A stretch of DNA of 64,000 nt from Actinomortierella ambigua (taxonomy: Eukaryota; Mortierellomycota; Mortierellomycetes; Mortierellales; Mortierellaceae), in the NCBI GenBank assembly GCA_016098155.1, contig JAAAJB010000016.1:66438-130437 (forward strand), given 5' to 3'. Both the position numbers and the translations under genes were made by a program. The notes below the pieces were generated by a model. That model was not told the origin of the DNA, ran no database searches, and worked only from the letters and a program-made list of their open reading frames with translations. Positions within the stretch are counted from its first letter, which is position 1; the number at the start of each line of letters is the position of its first letter. Below are positions 11,442-23,956 of the stretch, one piece after another.

Positions 11442-12347
11442 GGTGGTGGTAATGGAGGTGGTGCTGGTGGTGGTGGTGGTGCTGTTGGTGGTGGTGGTGA
11501 GGATAGGGACCACCTTCCTCGACAACGAGAGGGCAAGGTGGATGATGGTGGTGGGGAACGTGGTGATGGTGATTGAGATAGGACGAATGAGGACTAGTGA
11601 GGGAAATAGGGTTTGTCGAGTGACCATGATCATTGTTGCCCTTCTCCTTCTTCTCCTTCTCCTCTGCCTCCTCCTCTGCCTCCTCTTCCTCCTCCTCCTC
11701 CTCGAAGAGGGAGGAGTGTCTCCACAACCAAGGGGACGACGACGACGACGATAGTGGAGAAGACCCATCTTGCATCTCATAGTCCATGGCATCTACCACC
11801 ACCACCGCCCCTTCCTCCTCTCCCTCTCCCTCTTCTTCTTCTTCATCTTCCTCTTTGCCACTTCCACCAACGTGAAAGCCTATCCGCTCAAGCTCATCCA
11901 GGTGTGAGAATGGGCTCCATTGGTTATCCCTGTCAGGAATCCTGCCATGTTGATTGGACTGGAACACCAGGGATGGGGTGGAAAGGGGTAACATGGAAGC
12001 GTACAAAGGGGATGCGGTTGCTTCTTTTGACGCTATTGTTGTTGTTGTTTTTGTTGTATTTGTTGCTGCTGCTGCTGCCGCTGCTGCTGTTGTTGCTGCT
12101 GGGGACAATGAGGACGAGGACCCCTCATCCTCCTCCTCTTCCTCCTCCTTCTCCCTTTCCTCCCTTTCCTCCCCGCTCAGGCCTGACCATTGGTCAAAGG
12201 GGCTTGCGCGATAAGGGAAGGAAGGCGAAGCAGAGGATGTGGTCGGTATCGAGGAGGAGGAGGAGGAGGAGGAGGAGGAGCAAGGCTGAAAGAGGGGCGC
12301 AGGGCTATCTTGGCACGACGACAGATCAGCCGCACTATGTTGATGCT

Positions 12348-12380
<33 letters not shown>

Positions 12381-12564
12381 GTAGGTGCCGTTGGTGTGCA
12401 GCCTCTTGGTGCTCTTGTTGCTGCTCAAAGTGCAACTGCTCGCGACGTAGCATGCGGCGAATGAGATTCGAATGCAGGACCTGATGACGCAGGTCTAGGT
12501 CTGGGTCAGACTCGAGCTTGTGGCAAGCATAGTAGAAGAGGTGGCCAGGATCCTCTCCCTCCAT
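9853..12564 (-). CDS. Low-complexity protein with a CRIB-like motif (function unknown)
   Basis: Single-exon frame of 903 residues, ATG at 12562-12564, TGA at 9853-9855. I do not recognise a named family. The first 45 residues look well structured (MEGEDPGHLFYYACHKLESD...), with LHSNLIRRMLRREQ predicted helical. Most of the rest is compositionally biased: poly-Gln, His-rich, acidic Asp/Glu runs (about 450-500), Ser and Pro runs. Near residue 782 is IGIASPVRYHPSHH, preceded by a basic stretch. It resembles the CRIB consensus (I-S-x-P-x-x-F-x-H-x-x-H) that binds Cdc42/Rac, but has one residue fewer between the aromatic and the first His. The extreme C-terminus (GAMRLDCGYFLPF) is again ordered-looking. 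A role as a Rho-GTPase effector in polarity is possible inference. It is divergent from USO1 over 1.4 kb. Confidence 0.7.
11401..11446. repeat. GTT/CAA microsatellite coding poly-Gln
   Basis: A run of GTT units on the plus strand encodes a poly-Gln segment of the CRIB-like protein on the minus strand, next to GTG-rich DNA encoding His runs. Confidence 0.85.
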
Positions 12565-13964
12565 GGCTGCTGCTGCTGCTAGTGGTAGTAGTTGTGGTAG
12601 TGGTAGGTAGGGCTTCTACCGGCCTTTGGTTTGGTGCTGCGGTTGGACTGGGCGACGCCACTGTTGGCTGGTGGAGACGTGGAAGTATGCCAGGTGGGGG
12701 AGTGAGGTTGGGAGGGGGGTGAGAAAGGCACGGACTACAGAGTGAGGAACGAGTTGTGTGAGAGAGAGGGAGAATGGGGGGGGGTGTGGGGGTGGGAATG
12801 GACGGTGCAGGTTGATGGGTTGAAAGAGACAATAGAGGTGGAGAAAGAAAAAAAGTGTGTCGCAAGCTAAATGGTGGTCTGTCATTGTGACTGCATCCAG
12901 CTTCTTGCCACGAATGTGCAAGTACGCGGGAGGGATAAAAAAAGGGGAGGGGGGATGGAGAGGGGCAAGAAAAAGAGTCACCACTGGATGGCAGATGCTC
13001 TCTTCAGCTGCTGGTTGCTGCTGCAGGCAACGATGAGCCAATCGATAGAGCAAAATTGCAAGGCGATGGTGGTGGTGGTGCCACTCTTTCCCTCACACAC
13101 ACATCGATGGCATGGTACAGGCTTGCTACCACTCACCTACTGTCTTGTACAGTACAGTCAGTACAGCGTATCTCTGTCTTATCTCTCTTTCTCTCTCAAT
13201 TCCAGCCTCGGCTGCGTGTGTATGTGTTGTAAATAATGTCCAGAGAAGGATAAAAAGTGGAGTGATCCACTCTTACCAACAAGGCACGGCATAGGCAGAA
13301 GAGAAAGAGGGATGATATGTTTGTACACACTTCACGAGATACACAGCAACAGGGAAGGGGTCGAGGGAGGAGAGGGGGGGGGGAACGAAAATGCCGCGCA
13401 TTCTCTCACTCACCATGTCACTCTACTCCACTCCACTCTCTCCTCCATACATACAAACACACACACACAGGCGCTCTTGATCTATCAATCTCTCCTCCCA
13501 CTCACGCTGTCTCCTTGCACTCGTGAGAGTGTTCGTTGAGAAGCGCCATTCCCAACACGCAAGCGATTGAATGATGCATAATACACCCACGACGACTCAT
13601 TGTGCTTCTTTTCCCGCTGCTCCCTTCTTTCCTTCTCTCCTTCCTTCCCTCCCTCCCCCCCTTTTCCTCGGGGGAAACTCTTTATTTACTGTCTGCTGTT
13701 TTGTTGGCAATGCATTGCCATATGCGTGTGTCTGCGTGAATGTGTAGTGTGTGTGTGTGTGTGTGTGAATGTGTGGGTGGTGTGGTGCATGTGCAAAACC
13801 ATAACAGCAGCCAATGAGAACAATAATGGAAGGGGGGTGAAAGACGTGGAGACTGAATTCAGCCTCCGCCTAAAAAAGGGATCTCATCATTCAAAAACGA
13901 ATACCTGCATCGTGTCCTCGCTCGCTCTCCCCTCCTCCCCTCTTTGTCATCCCTCCAACCATCC
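12565..13964. other. Divergent intergenic region upstream of the CRIB-like gene and USO1
   Basis: 1.4 kb with GGT/GTA-rich sequence, G tracts, CA/GT runs (near 13455-13475 and 13748-13768) and pyrimidine-rich DNA just before the USO1 start. It presumably holds both promoters and 5' UTRs. No additional gene is supported. Confidence 0.5.
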
Positions 13965-14204
13965 ATGGACTTTCTTACAAAGGGCTACAATGCCCTCCGT
14001 GGCGAAAAGGGTCAGCATCAGACCGGTGCAGAGACCATCGACCGCATCTGCAATCGCATCGAGCATGGTACACTTCTCGAGGACAGGCGAGCAGGGGTTA
14101 TGGCCCTGAAAGGCCTCGCACGAGAATACAAACGCGTAAGGACGTCATTGTCTTCTCTTATTTCCATCTCTTCTCTCTCTTCTCTGTGTGTTCTCTTTCT
14201 CTTC

Positions 14205-14260
<56 letters not shown>

Positions 14261-17200
14261 CCTCGCCTTCCGTTGCCTCCTATTCATCTCGCATCACTCT
14301 ACGCCCAGGCGTGTTTATGCTACTGCATAATGATATGGTTTTAGTAGAGGCTGACAGGCAATGACGTTCTGTTGTTCCTTAGGATATTGGGCCGCGTGGA
14401 ATCACTATTCTCTTCAACGTGCTGCACCAGGACTCGATGGACACCGAAGTCTGCAAGGCCATTCTTGAAACGCTCAACATTCTATGCCAGACGGATCCAG
14501 TATGTCGTCTCTGTCTCTCTATCTCTCTCCATCTCGCCACACAACTGACGCCAATGTCGTTTTTACTAGACTGGATCAGTCACATTGGCATTTTAATGTG
14601 TTCATGATATGGAGGACACCATCGCTGTCCACATGCTCATCCTTCCCGCTTCTCTTTCTCTCATTCATATTGACGTGACCTTTGACTAGAATCAGCCTGA
14701 AGAAGAAGAATTTGGCGTCGAGATGTCTGAAAAGCTGCTCGAGGTACAGGAAAGAAAAAAGTGTGTCCATGTGCTCATTATCGTTGTTGGAATGTCACCC
14801 GTTTAACACCGTGCCACGAAAAATACATTCGGATTCGCATATTCCGTATAGGACTCCAAACATGTGGCCATCCTGCTTGATATCCTAGAGGAGACAGACT
14901 TTTACGTGCGCTTCCACATTGTCACACTTCTCTCGACACTCGTATTGAACAATACAAGCCGCCTGCAAGAGTGCATTCTCACTGCACCAATGGGCATCTC
15001 TCGGTTGATGGACCTTCTAGACGACCGAAGAGAGATTATTCGCAATGGTACTGAGCACTCTACAGATATTTTGTGCGCTACTAACCATACCCATCAAACC
15101 AGCTATCGATCGGGAAGCTCGTGTGATTTGCTAACGTGTTAATTTGGCCTTTTTGTTTGTTTGTTTGTTTGTTTGTTGTTGTTTTCACATTGCTAGAGGG
15201 TCTTCTATTGTTGATTTCGCTGACAGAAACGAATGCAGACCTGCAAAAGATTGTTGCCTTTGAGAACGCCTTTGAACGCTTATTGGCTATCATTGACGAC
15301 GAAGGTGCCATCTCCGGCGGCATTATTGTTCAGGACTGCCTGCAGTTAGTCCAGAATCTGCTTCGATACAATGTCTCCAATCAGGTAATGCATGTCAGAC
15401 TAGAATTACTCACTCCTGCCCATCATAAAGTCAACCTAGAAGACTCATTTAAAGAAAATCATGAAAATAGAACTACTTCCGTGAGACAAGCTGTATTCAA
15501 CGTATTCCTGCCCTGTTTAATGAGGATCCGGTCGAGGCCAATGTTCAGCACGATCCCCACGCCAGAGAGTGGTCGGATCAAAAGGGAAACAACATGATCA
15601 TGGTGCTCGAACTCATTCGCGTCCTCGTCGCTCCAGACCATTCAAACACACCGACAAATCAAGTAGGCATTCCATCTCTGGACATCACCGAGGAGCTGAT
15701 ACATGCAGGAACAGTATGTAGCACCATACTGACCCATCCTTTTTTTTTTTTTTTGGAAACTCTCCTTAGAAAGCGATGCAGCAATGCGGGATCGTACAAC
15801 TATTGATCGACTTGAGCCTAACATCCAGTGCACCACAACGAGTCAAAGCAAGTGCCTTCTATGCTCTTGCCGAGGTGATCCGCGGCAGTAAGGTCAACCA
15901 GGATATGCTTGCAAAGTCAGTCATCATGCCTGCAAGCCCACCACCCCCTATGGACGAATCATCACTAGCCAATCTGAGCCCCACAGCTCGAGCGTCTGCT
16001 CCAACCAATCGTTCGTCCTTTCAGTCGGGACGAGGATCGGCTCAGGGCCATCGAAACCTCACATCGCCGAATCGCGACCCATGCCCAGCACTTGTGGAGG
16101 TCACAGCAATCATTGTTGGCAGATACCCAGGATACAACTACTCTATTCGCGCAGCCGCAACTTGCTTGTTCCAAGTATGTACTCTATAATTTAGGATCTT
16201 CATGGGCACCACCAACTACCATGCACTTATTACTCTGGTCGACATTGGATCCTAACCTGCCTCCGTATAACGGTTTTACCATATAGTGCTACCTCCTTGA
16301 AAACATTGAAGCTCAGATGGTCCTCGCCACCACATTGACACCACCACCGGAAAACAACCCCAATGCTGTCGGGGAGGAGGCCCAGTCACCAGGAACTCTT
16401 CTACTGAGCGCTCTACAAGGATGGCAGGAAGACGAAGCAAACTCAATCGATCCGTACAACAGTTGGTTTGCCTGTGTCCTTTTGTCTCACATTCTCCAGA
16501 ACAACTCAAAGGCAAAGTCGATCGCCCTTGCGCTTTCCTTTGGCGATGAAGAGCACGGTATGTTTTTTTTTGTGTGCGCATTGGAACAAAAAAAGGCAGA
16601 ATCAGTTTTTTGTGATGTAGCTGGATCGGCGCAGAGAAAACTTACGTCAGTTTCAATATCAACATATTGAAAATAGGTGAAGATCCCGTATCTCTGATTC
16701 ATTCGATTATGGCATCACTGATGATGGCGGTCAAAGATCACGCTGATGTTCGTGTGCCGCTGGGATATTTGGCCCTGCTGTGTATATGGTGCTATGACTC
16801 CTCCAAGAGTGTCAAAGACCTCCTTTCCGAAAGTGCTCACTTGCAATTTGTAAGTCATTGTCTACAAAGTGTATGAGAGTCATCCCTGACAAAAAAAAAA
16901 AAAAAAAAAAAAAAAACGGTCACTAAAGTATTTTTGTTTGCTGTTTTAATTCTCCATAGCTGATTGAACTCATCAACCCAAGCTCAAAGGATGATATCAT
17001 GATTCAAGGCTTGGCGGCGTTTCTACTCGCGATCTGCTACGAGTTCAATTGGGAGCCGGATGCACTGATCACGCGAGCCACTATTCAGCCTATTATTCAA
17101 AGCCGGATTGGACTGGATCACATTGGAGCATGCATGAACCGTGTTCGGGAATCCAAGCACTTTAAATCGGCAACACCGTTTATGATGGTGCTACCGACAT

Positions 17201-17790
17201 CTCCAGAGGACAGTGGGAAGCCTGGATACCAGGGCCCGCCACTTCCTGCACTCTACTTTGACTACTCTTTTGTTGAGTTCTTCAAGCGCACAAACGGTAC
17301 GGTCAAAGTTGGCGAAGGCAAACATAAGCCGAAATCAACGGAAAAGGAGGCATTTGGCATGAGGATTGGTGCTAATCCTGTTTTATTTTTTATTTTTTAT
17401 TTTTTATGCACTCTAGAACAAACACTAAAGGCCATGTCAATGGCCCCTAATAGTGCTCGACCTGTGCGAATGGAGGATCGCATCAATGGAGCTGAGACCG
17501 AGTCCAAGATGGCCTCGTTCAAGGCCACTATTGCTCGTCAGGAACAAGAGCTGACCGACCTGCAGAAGAAGCTGGAAGAAGCCCAAAAGTTGCTGATGCA
17601 GCAGGCTCAGGAGAGACAGGCACAAGAGGCAAGTTATGCGGCTCTGCAGGCAGAACTGGCCGACCGAAAGGCGCGGCACGAATCCTTGGAAAAGGAGCAC
17701 GAAGACCTGTTAATTTGTCTAGCAGAGCAAGACGTTGAAATGAACCAACTCAAGGACCAGCTTCGCGGGCTGGGCTTGACTTTACAATAA
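13965..17790 (+). CDS. USO1: General vesicular transport factor Uso1/p115
   Basis: Uso1/p115 is the coiled-coil tether for ER-to-Golgi COPII vesicles, acting with Ypt1/Rab1. Eleven exons: 13965-14135, 14383-14499, 14690-14743, 14852-15047, 15197-15384, 15471-15713, 15770-16174, 16287-16557, 16677-16849, 16960-17296, 17417-17790; they total 842 residues with all phases consistent. The start MDFLTKGYNALRG fits the family N-terminus. Residues 1 to about 718 form the armadillo-like globular head; family blocks include RYNVSNQ, NDPHAREWSDQKG-type sequence and SIDPYNSWFACVLLSHI. A single coiled coil of about 95 residues closes the protein (about 745-840, Glu/Gln/Leu-rich). The tail is far shorter than in yeast Uso1 (1790 residues), and no acidic C-terminus is seen. 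An AATAAA follows 31 bases after the stop. Confidence 0.95.
14205..14247. repeat. CT dinucleotide microsatellite in USO1 intron 1
   Basis: About 20 CT units in the pyrimidine-rich part of the 247-base first intron. Confidence 0.9.
16892..16916. repeat. Poly-A tract in a USO1 intron
   Basis: About 25 consecutive A bases in the intron between exons 9 and 10. There are no flanking duplications that I can recognise, so no retroposon is claimed. Confidence 0.85.
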
Positions 17791-18756
17791 GATAGTGGAG
17801 GCCGAACCGCCCAAGAGTACAATAAACTTGGTAAAAAATTGACACGCGTCCAAATCTCTACCTACTGCGCCTTCTGTTTTTTTTCTTTGCTCTTGTTCTT
17901 CCCCTCTCGCTCCTCCTTCTATATGATAGCCAGTAGTTAGTCTCAACAACAGTTGAGCGAATACATATACAAGTACCCTTCCACGGCGATAGGAGGGCGT
18001 CGGTGAGGGTCTGTGGATATGTATCTGTCCAATAGTTGTCGAGACTAACTGCTTGCTAGTGTAAAGGAGGAGCGAGTGTTTTTTTCAAGTACACTCCACA
18101 AGAATCTGGTTTCAGTTCTTTGACACACGGCTGCAGGCCTAATCCAAGCTTGATATTATTTTGGGGTCGTTCCATGTAGTCTTGACAGATGGGATGTCGT
18201 GGCTGGGTGGCCTCGCTTGGCAAGAAAGGCTAGGGCGCTGCTGCACACACCGCGTTGCCGAATTTTGTCTCACTAATACTGATTCCCAGACACGCGACCG
18301 ACGTCTTTCTGCCCTTCCACGAGCTTCTCTCCAGTCGTCTCGGTAATTGGAGCAATTGAGAAGGGTGGAAGGCGTATGAAGTGGCTTGTACACCATGCCC
18401 ACCACAGGGCTCTCGAGCTCCATATGGCTGCTTCAATATCCAGGGCCCTAAAGCATTGCTGTCTTGAATGCCTTTGGTTCTGTAGGCTGGAAACTCCGCG
18501 TCCTTGACCATAGTATCGTCTGTTAAAGCCGATCCTTTGAATCTTGGTCAAGCCTACGCATGACGGGATTGTAGATAGCACGAGGATCTGCGTCCACATC
18601 CCCGCAAACCCTTTAGTCCCTGTGGACTCACTCTTGAAGATGCAACAGCCGCCGAAAGCCAAAAGTGACGTTATTTTTAGCGCGCGGTGAAATAATATTT
18701 TTTGAGTTTCAAGAAGATGCTTCATTCTCTCCCACCACAACTCATTCTGACTGACC
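17791..18756. other. Intergenic region between USO1 and the carotenoid oxygenase gene
   Basis: 966 bases. The left part holds the USO1 3' UTR; the right part must hold the promoter of the oxygenase gene. A 93-codon ATG-initiated frame on the minus strand (18511 to 18230) is open but resembles no family I know, and its neighbouring frames are also open, so I do not call a gene. Confidence 0.5.
17821..17826 (+). promoter_or_regulatory. Putative polyadenylation signal of USO1
   Basis: AATAAA 31 bases downstream of the TAA stop, followed by T-rich sequence near 17877. Confidence 0.5.
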
Positions 18757-21300
18757 ATGGAAGAAGTCTCTGAATCTGACGTTTTCACCATTGAAGAGAC
18801 GGTTAAGCAGGAGCAGGCCGATACTGTCTCCAAGGACACTGGCAATAAGAGCATCGACGAGGAGACCGTTCCAAGCGACGAGAAAGGCAGCGCCAAGAGC
18901 AGCCTCGAAGGGCCTGCTGCACTCGCGCCTGTCGACAATGACGCGGCGACCAGCGTTCTCGCTCCTACTGCGGATACAATTGGCGCGGAAGTAGATTCTC
19001 ATGACACTATCGAGATGGCGGACGCTACCATCAGCTCAGTCCCAGCGCCTGTGGCAGCCTCATCGTACGAGCGACCTGACCACTACACCGACAACATTAT
19101 CACATTTCACAAGGTACTCACACCATATCCTGCTGCGCCTGTGGCTGTTGTCAGAAACGGAAGACAGTTGGACATTGTTTCTTTTTTCTGTTATTAACCG
19201 ATATTACTGCTGTCTTCTGTGTTATTAGGCTTTGAGAAACGCGTCCTCAACCGAGGCACCGGTGGAATTGGAGGTCGAAGGCAAGCTTCCTGAACACCTC
19301 ACAGGATTTCACTACTCTGTGACGCCAGGCATCTTTGAAGTCAAGTACTCCAAGATGGTTATTATTGACGGCGAGCCAGACCATGAGACTCGTACATTCA
19401 CATTTGGCCATTGGTTTGACAAGTACGTCTCCGTTGCAAAAGAGACATTCGTGGTAGTCACGCACGCGCGAGACACGGCTGAGATATTAACATGTCTCTC
19501 TGTATCTCTCTATCTCTCTTGCATTGCATTGAATGGATAAATAGCATCCCGCTGATTCACCAATTCGCGCTGTCGGGTGAGGACAACAAGATCAAGTATC
19601 GATCGACGATGCCTGCTCGTCGCACGGAGCACAAGATTCGTGAGACCCAGGGATTCCTCCCGAACCAGCCTTCGACCATCTTCCAAACCGACACAAACCA
19701 GAGTGTTTTTGCGCGTTTCTTGTCGACTGCGTCGAGCAACGGCCGCCCGGGATTGGAGCCCTGTGGTGCCTCGGCGGAGGTGCTCCCTCCCTTCAGTGCC
19801 GACGGCCGTCGCACGATCTACTGCCGCAACTTTGCCAACCACATTCTTGAGCTGGATGCGGATACGCTGACCAAGCGCGGCATCTTGGCCTGGGACGAGG
19901 TCAACCCCAAATTCAAAGGCACCCACTCTTCGCCACACTCGCACTATGACCCCGTTACCAAGGAGCTGATCAACTTTACGATGGACCATGGATTCAACCA
20001 TACGGAGTACCACTTCTTCTCCATCACCGAGAAGGAACCTCACGGATCTTTGATTGCCACCATCCATGCCAAGACCAGCCATGTCCATTCGTTTGCGGTG
20101 ACTCCCCGATACATCATTCTTGTGGTAGCGCCGTGGTCGCCTGCCGACGGCGGTGTCAAGTACTCGTGGGGCGCATCGATTTTGGAAGCCTTGGCGTTCA
20201 AGCGAGGAGAGCCTGCTCACTTTTACGTCATTTCTCGCATCAAGCGACGCCACATTGCCACGTATACCTCAGAAGCCTTCTTCTTGTAAGTTATTGGTCA
20301 TTTCTCTAATTATTTTTTTTCCTTTTTTTCACCAGTGCATGGTATGCTAATTTTCCTAATCGATCGTTCCTCCCTTCTCTCTGCTTATGAGTAGCCTCCA
20401 CCATGTGAATGCCTACGAAGATGAGGCGGACAACGTGTACTTGGATTTTGCCTACTACCCTGACGACACGATTGCTCACCAGTTTGGCTTGTCATCGTTG
20501 TTGAATGGAACACCGGTGCCTCTGGTGCAGCCCGAGCTGTGTCGATTCGAGTTGGCCAATGTCCAGATTGAAGCTCACCGGTTCGAGCAGTACATGGCGG
20601 CCATCTCGGGCATTAGCCCCGTGGACAAGCTGCGAGGCTTCATGCGACGGGTGGCCAACTCGGGTGCCGCTTACGATAACCCCGAGAAGATTTCGTATGC
20701 CGTTCCTGTCGCGACTCGTGTGCGGAGCCTTGCCGGCGTTGAGCTGCCGCGGATCAACCCGATCTACCGTGGCTTGGACTACAAGTTTACTTGGGGTGTC
20801 GGTCTTTTGGAGGGCGGTGACAGGGCCATGTACGACTGCATTGTCAAGATGGGCGTCAAGGGCGATATCGAACCCATCGTTTGGTCGGAGGTGAGGAAAA
20901 GCTCTTGTGCGCTGTGCGCTGTTGGTCACACATAATTGCTATTTTTTTTTCCTTTTTTCTTTCGATGTCTCGATCCACTCATCCCTTTTTTTCTTTACTT
21001 TTATCTGCATGATAGAAAAATTGCTTCCCAAGCGAGGCAGTATTTGTACCGCCAGCTACGATTGATCCAGAGGAGGATAAGGGTTCTTTGATTTCTGTCG
21101 TGTACAACGCTGAAGCAAACAAGTCTTTCTTGTTGGTGCTGAATGCCAAGGATCTTAAGGAAGAGGCTCGCGCATGGTTGCCTCAGGTGGTGCCATTGTC
21201 GTTCAGCAGCGGTAGCTTTGCCTATGGTGATGTTAGTCATATTGCCAATGTCTCGACAGCACAGATCGACGTGGAAGAGGAAGAGGACCCCGATGCCTAA
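18757..21300 (+). CDS. Carotenoid cleavage oxygenase family protein (RPE65/CCD-like), one Fe ligand His replaced
   Basis: The family cleaves carotenoid or stilbene double bonds with Fe(II) held by four His in a seven-bladed propeller. Exons: 18757-19113, 19229-19422, 19545-20285, 20395-20890, 21016-21300; 690 residues. The first 110 residues are an acidic extension without homology that I recognise. Three ligand motifs are clear: SPHSHYDPVT (His315), HVHSFAVTPRY (His365) and FFLHHVNAYEDE (His433/434). At the fourth, where the family has the pattern V-P-x-x-F-H-G, this protein reads VPLSFSSGSF, with Ser660 where His is expected. The splice phases leave no alternative reading with His there. 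Either it is a catalytically altered or inactive member, or the metal is held by three His. The C-terminus is acidic. Substrate unknown; apocarotenoid or trisporoid metabolism is only a guess. Confidence 0.9.
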
Positions 21301-21584
21301 AAAAATATATATGTATATTCAGGCAGCTTTTTGTTTTGTACAGTCTCGATTATATTTTGCTCCTCTTCTCCCCCTCCCTGCCAACTTTACTCCATAGCCT
21401 TCATTTTTTTCTCACATATTTGCGCAAAATACCCGATTCCTTTCAATATCCCACACGACTATGACTCCTTGCGAACAAAGGATCGAGGTTTTTAATGATA
21501 TGGTACAAGAATGCTGCGGAATGTTTTTTGAATAGATGGAAAAAGAAAATGGTGCACGTCTTTCCAGATCCGGAACGTATTTGA

Positions 21585-21983
21585 TCAGAAGCGAGAAAAG
21601 TCTTCGGATTTGTAGCGTCCTGTAGTGTCGAGGAATTCTTGCTGGGTGCAGACGGAGCAACGCCAAGGGAACAGCTTGGAGGCCTCCTTCTCTACAATGA
21701 AGGTTCCACAATGTGGGCGATCGTGCGGACACGAGTTGCACTTTTGGTAGTAGACATGGTACTCCTCGAAATGCGCCTTATCCTTGGAGCACAGGTACTT
21801 GTCGTGAACCTTCCAGCACCTTTTATTTTTTTTGGAGGAATCATTGAATGAAGAAAATAAAAATGTGAGTTGTCCTGTCAAGTTGGTAAGGTCCCTTCAT
21901 TATAGTAATCTCTGCCGTTGGACCATGCTGCTTCCAACTCTTACATGCTCGCAATGTTTGCAAAGGTTGAAGGTTTGTGGCAT
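21585..21983 (-). CDS. Small Cys-rich, putative zinc-binding protein (model tentative)
   Basis: Proposed exons (minus): 21983-21945 and 21809-21585, giving 87 residues. The first exon reads MPQTFNLCKHCEH and is followed by a GTAAGA donor. The second contains three further CxxC-type or single Cys sites: KYLCSKDK, QKCNSCPHDRPHCG and WRCSVCTQQEF. The paired CxxC spacing suggests one or two zinc sites. Another acceptor (21821-21822) would read RCWKVHDKYLC but does not match the phase of the first exon. I do not recognise the family. It sits tail-to-tail with the oxygenase gene and upstream of histone H3. The exon 2 frame is more secure than the first exon. Confidence 0.45.
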
Positions 21984-22364
21984 TCAGTCAAATGGAGAAA
22001 AATGTTTGAAATAGGCAGGAGCTTACGGGGCACCATTTCACAAAAAATTAAGAATTTGTGACTGTTGGAATTGTGACCTTTGCCGCGGATGTCCATGTTC
22101 TGACCGCCAAAAGTGTGCCACAGGTGCCCTTTTTTTTCGCCCTGCCAAAAAACATGCTACTTTTTGTCTTCTACGAGGGGGGAAAATGCTGCAAGGATTT
22201 TTTGGTCTGGGTCCCATACTCAAGCGATTTGGGCGGCATTGATGACGTAGACAGCTCTCTTTTTTTGGTTCCCTTTTTCTCTTCTTTCAAATCCCAAAAT
22301 TCGCCATTCTCATCTCTCTTTCCATCCCATCACTTCTCCACCCCACCACTTCTCCACATCAACC
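21984..22364. other. Region upstream of histone H3, with a Cys-rich plus-strand stretch
   Basis: 381 bases holding the H3 promoter and 5' UTR (T-rich, then pyrimidine-rich CATCTCTTTCC... just before the ATG). From 22051 to 22125 one plus-strand frame is strikingly Cys-rich (see findings). No gene is called. Confidence 0.5.
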
Positions 22365-23070
<706 letters not shown>

Positions 23071-23956
23071 GCGAAAAGAAGAGCGAGACTTGATACGGGG
23101 CAAGAAGAGAGTAGTTAGCCCCAGCAAGGGAGGAGGGGGGGAGGGGAGCCCTCGATGGGTGGAAGCTGCAGAGCTTTTTCGCTATCTTTTGTTTTCTCTC
23201 TCTATCTCTTTCTCTTTTTTCCACCTCTCAACCTCCATTTGCCCCGTTTGATATCACTGTTCCTCTCTCCCGCTCTCTTAGCGTTGGCTAGCTCTCCCTT
23301 CTGTTCTGGCCTTGCACCCTCCCCATCCCTTTCACTTCCCCCAAAAAATGTAGCAGCATGTCAATGTCAGTTGACCCCTCCACTCAAGTGCCTGGCTCGC
23401 CCCCAACCTCTCCCCTGTCATAAACTTGTTGTACATAAACCGCGAAAGTGCCAGCCAGGCTGGGGATTGCTTTGTCCTTTCTTGTATTTCTGTTTGTATC
23501 AATAAACCCCCCCTCCTCCAACCATTTGCAGTATTCTATTGCGGTGTCACTTGGTCACGTTTCAAATGGCTTCAGGTTTTCGAGTGACGGAGGGGGATGT
23601 ATGGCAATATTATTATTATTTGGTTGGTCCAACCATCCATCTTATATGCTCCACAGATGTGGACCGGTAGGATGTGTGAGCGCGTTGTCTGTTTGTGTAG
23701 CATTAGAGAAGACGAAGGACAAAAAAAAACCACTAGACTGCGATCGAATGCAATACACAGGGTGAGGTGTACCTGTGCTTTGGAAAGGGGTGTGTGTGTG
23801 GCCAAACCACCTATCATATCCGCTTCCGGTAAACCTTGCTACGTCGTGAACCGTATACTTTCTCTCACACACCATTGCTGCATCTTTCATCTCTTCTCCA
23901 CTCATTCCCACCATCACCTCCCACTCTCCACTCACTCTCTCCACATACTCGCACCC
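23071..23956. other. Intergenic region: H3 3' UTR and SDR gene promoter
   Basis: 886 bases. The H3 side is pyrimidine-rich with AATAAA at 23501. The right side includes ATT repeats near 23607 and CA/TC-rich DNA before the SDR start. No gene is supported. Confidence 0.5.
23501..23506 (+). promoter_or_regulatory. Putative polyadenylation signal of histone H3
   Basis: AATAAA 431 bases after the H3 stop. It suggests a polyadenylated H3 message, as in other fungi; I saw no metazoan-type histone stem-loop. Confidence 0.35.

Noticed and set aside
10839..12464. Long plus-strand open frames rich in Val, Leu, Arg and Pro
   Set aside because: Antisense of low-complexity Gln/His/Asp/Glu codons in the CRIB-like gene.
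18230..18511. 93-codon ATG-initiated minus-strand frame between USO1 and the oxygenase gene
   Set aside because: No recognisable similarity, and the other frames are open there too; kept only as a note in the intergenic entry.
19510..20253. 247-codon open frame on the minus strand
   Set aside because: Exact antisense of the third exon of the carotenoid oxygenase gene; stops are missing because of codon bias on the coding strand.
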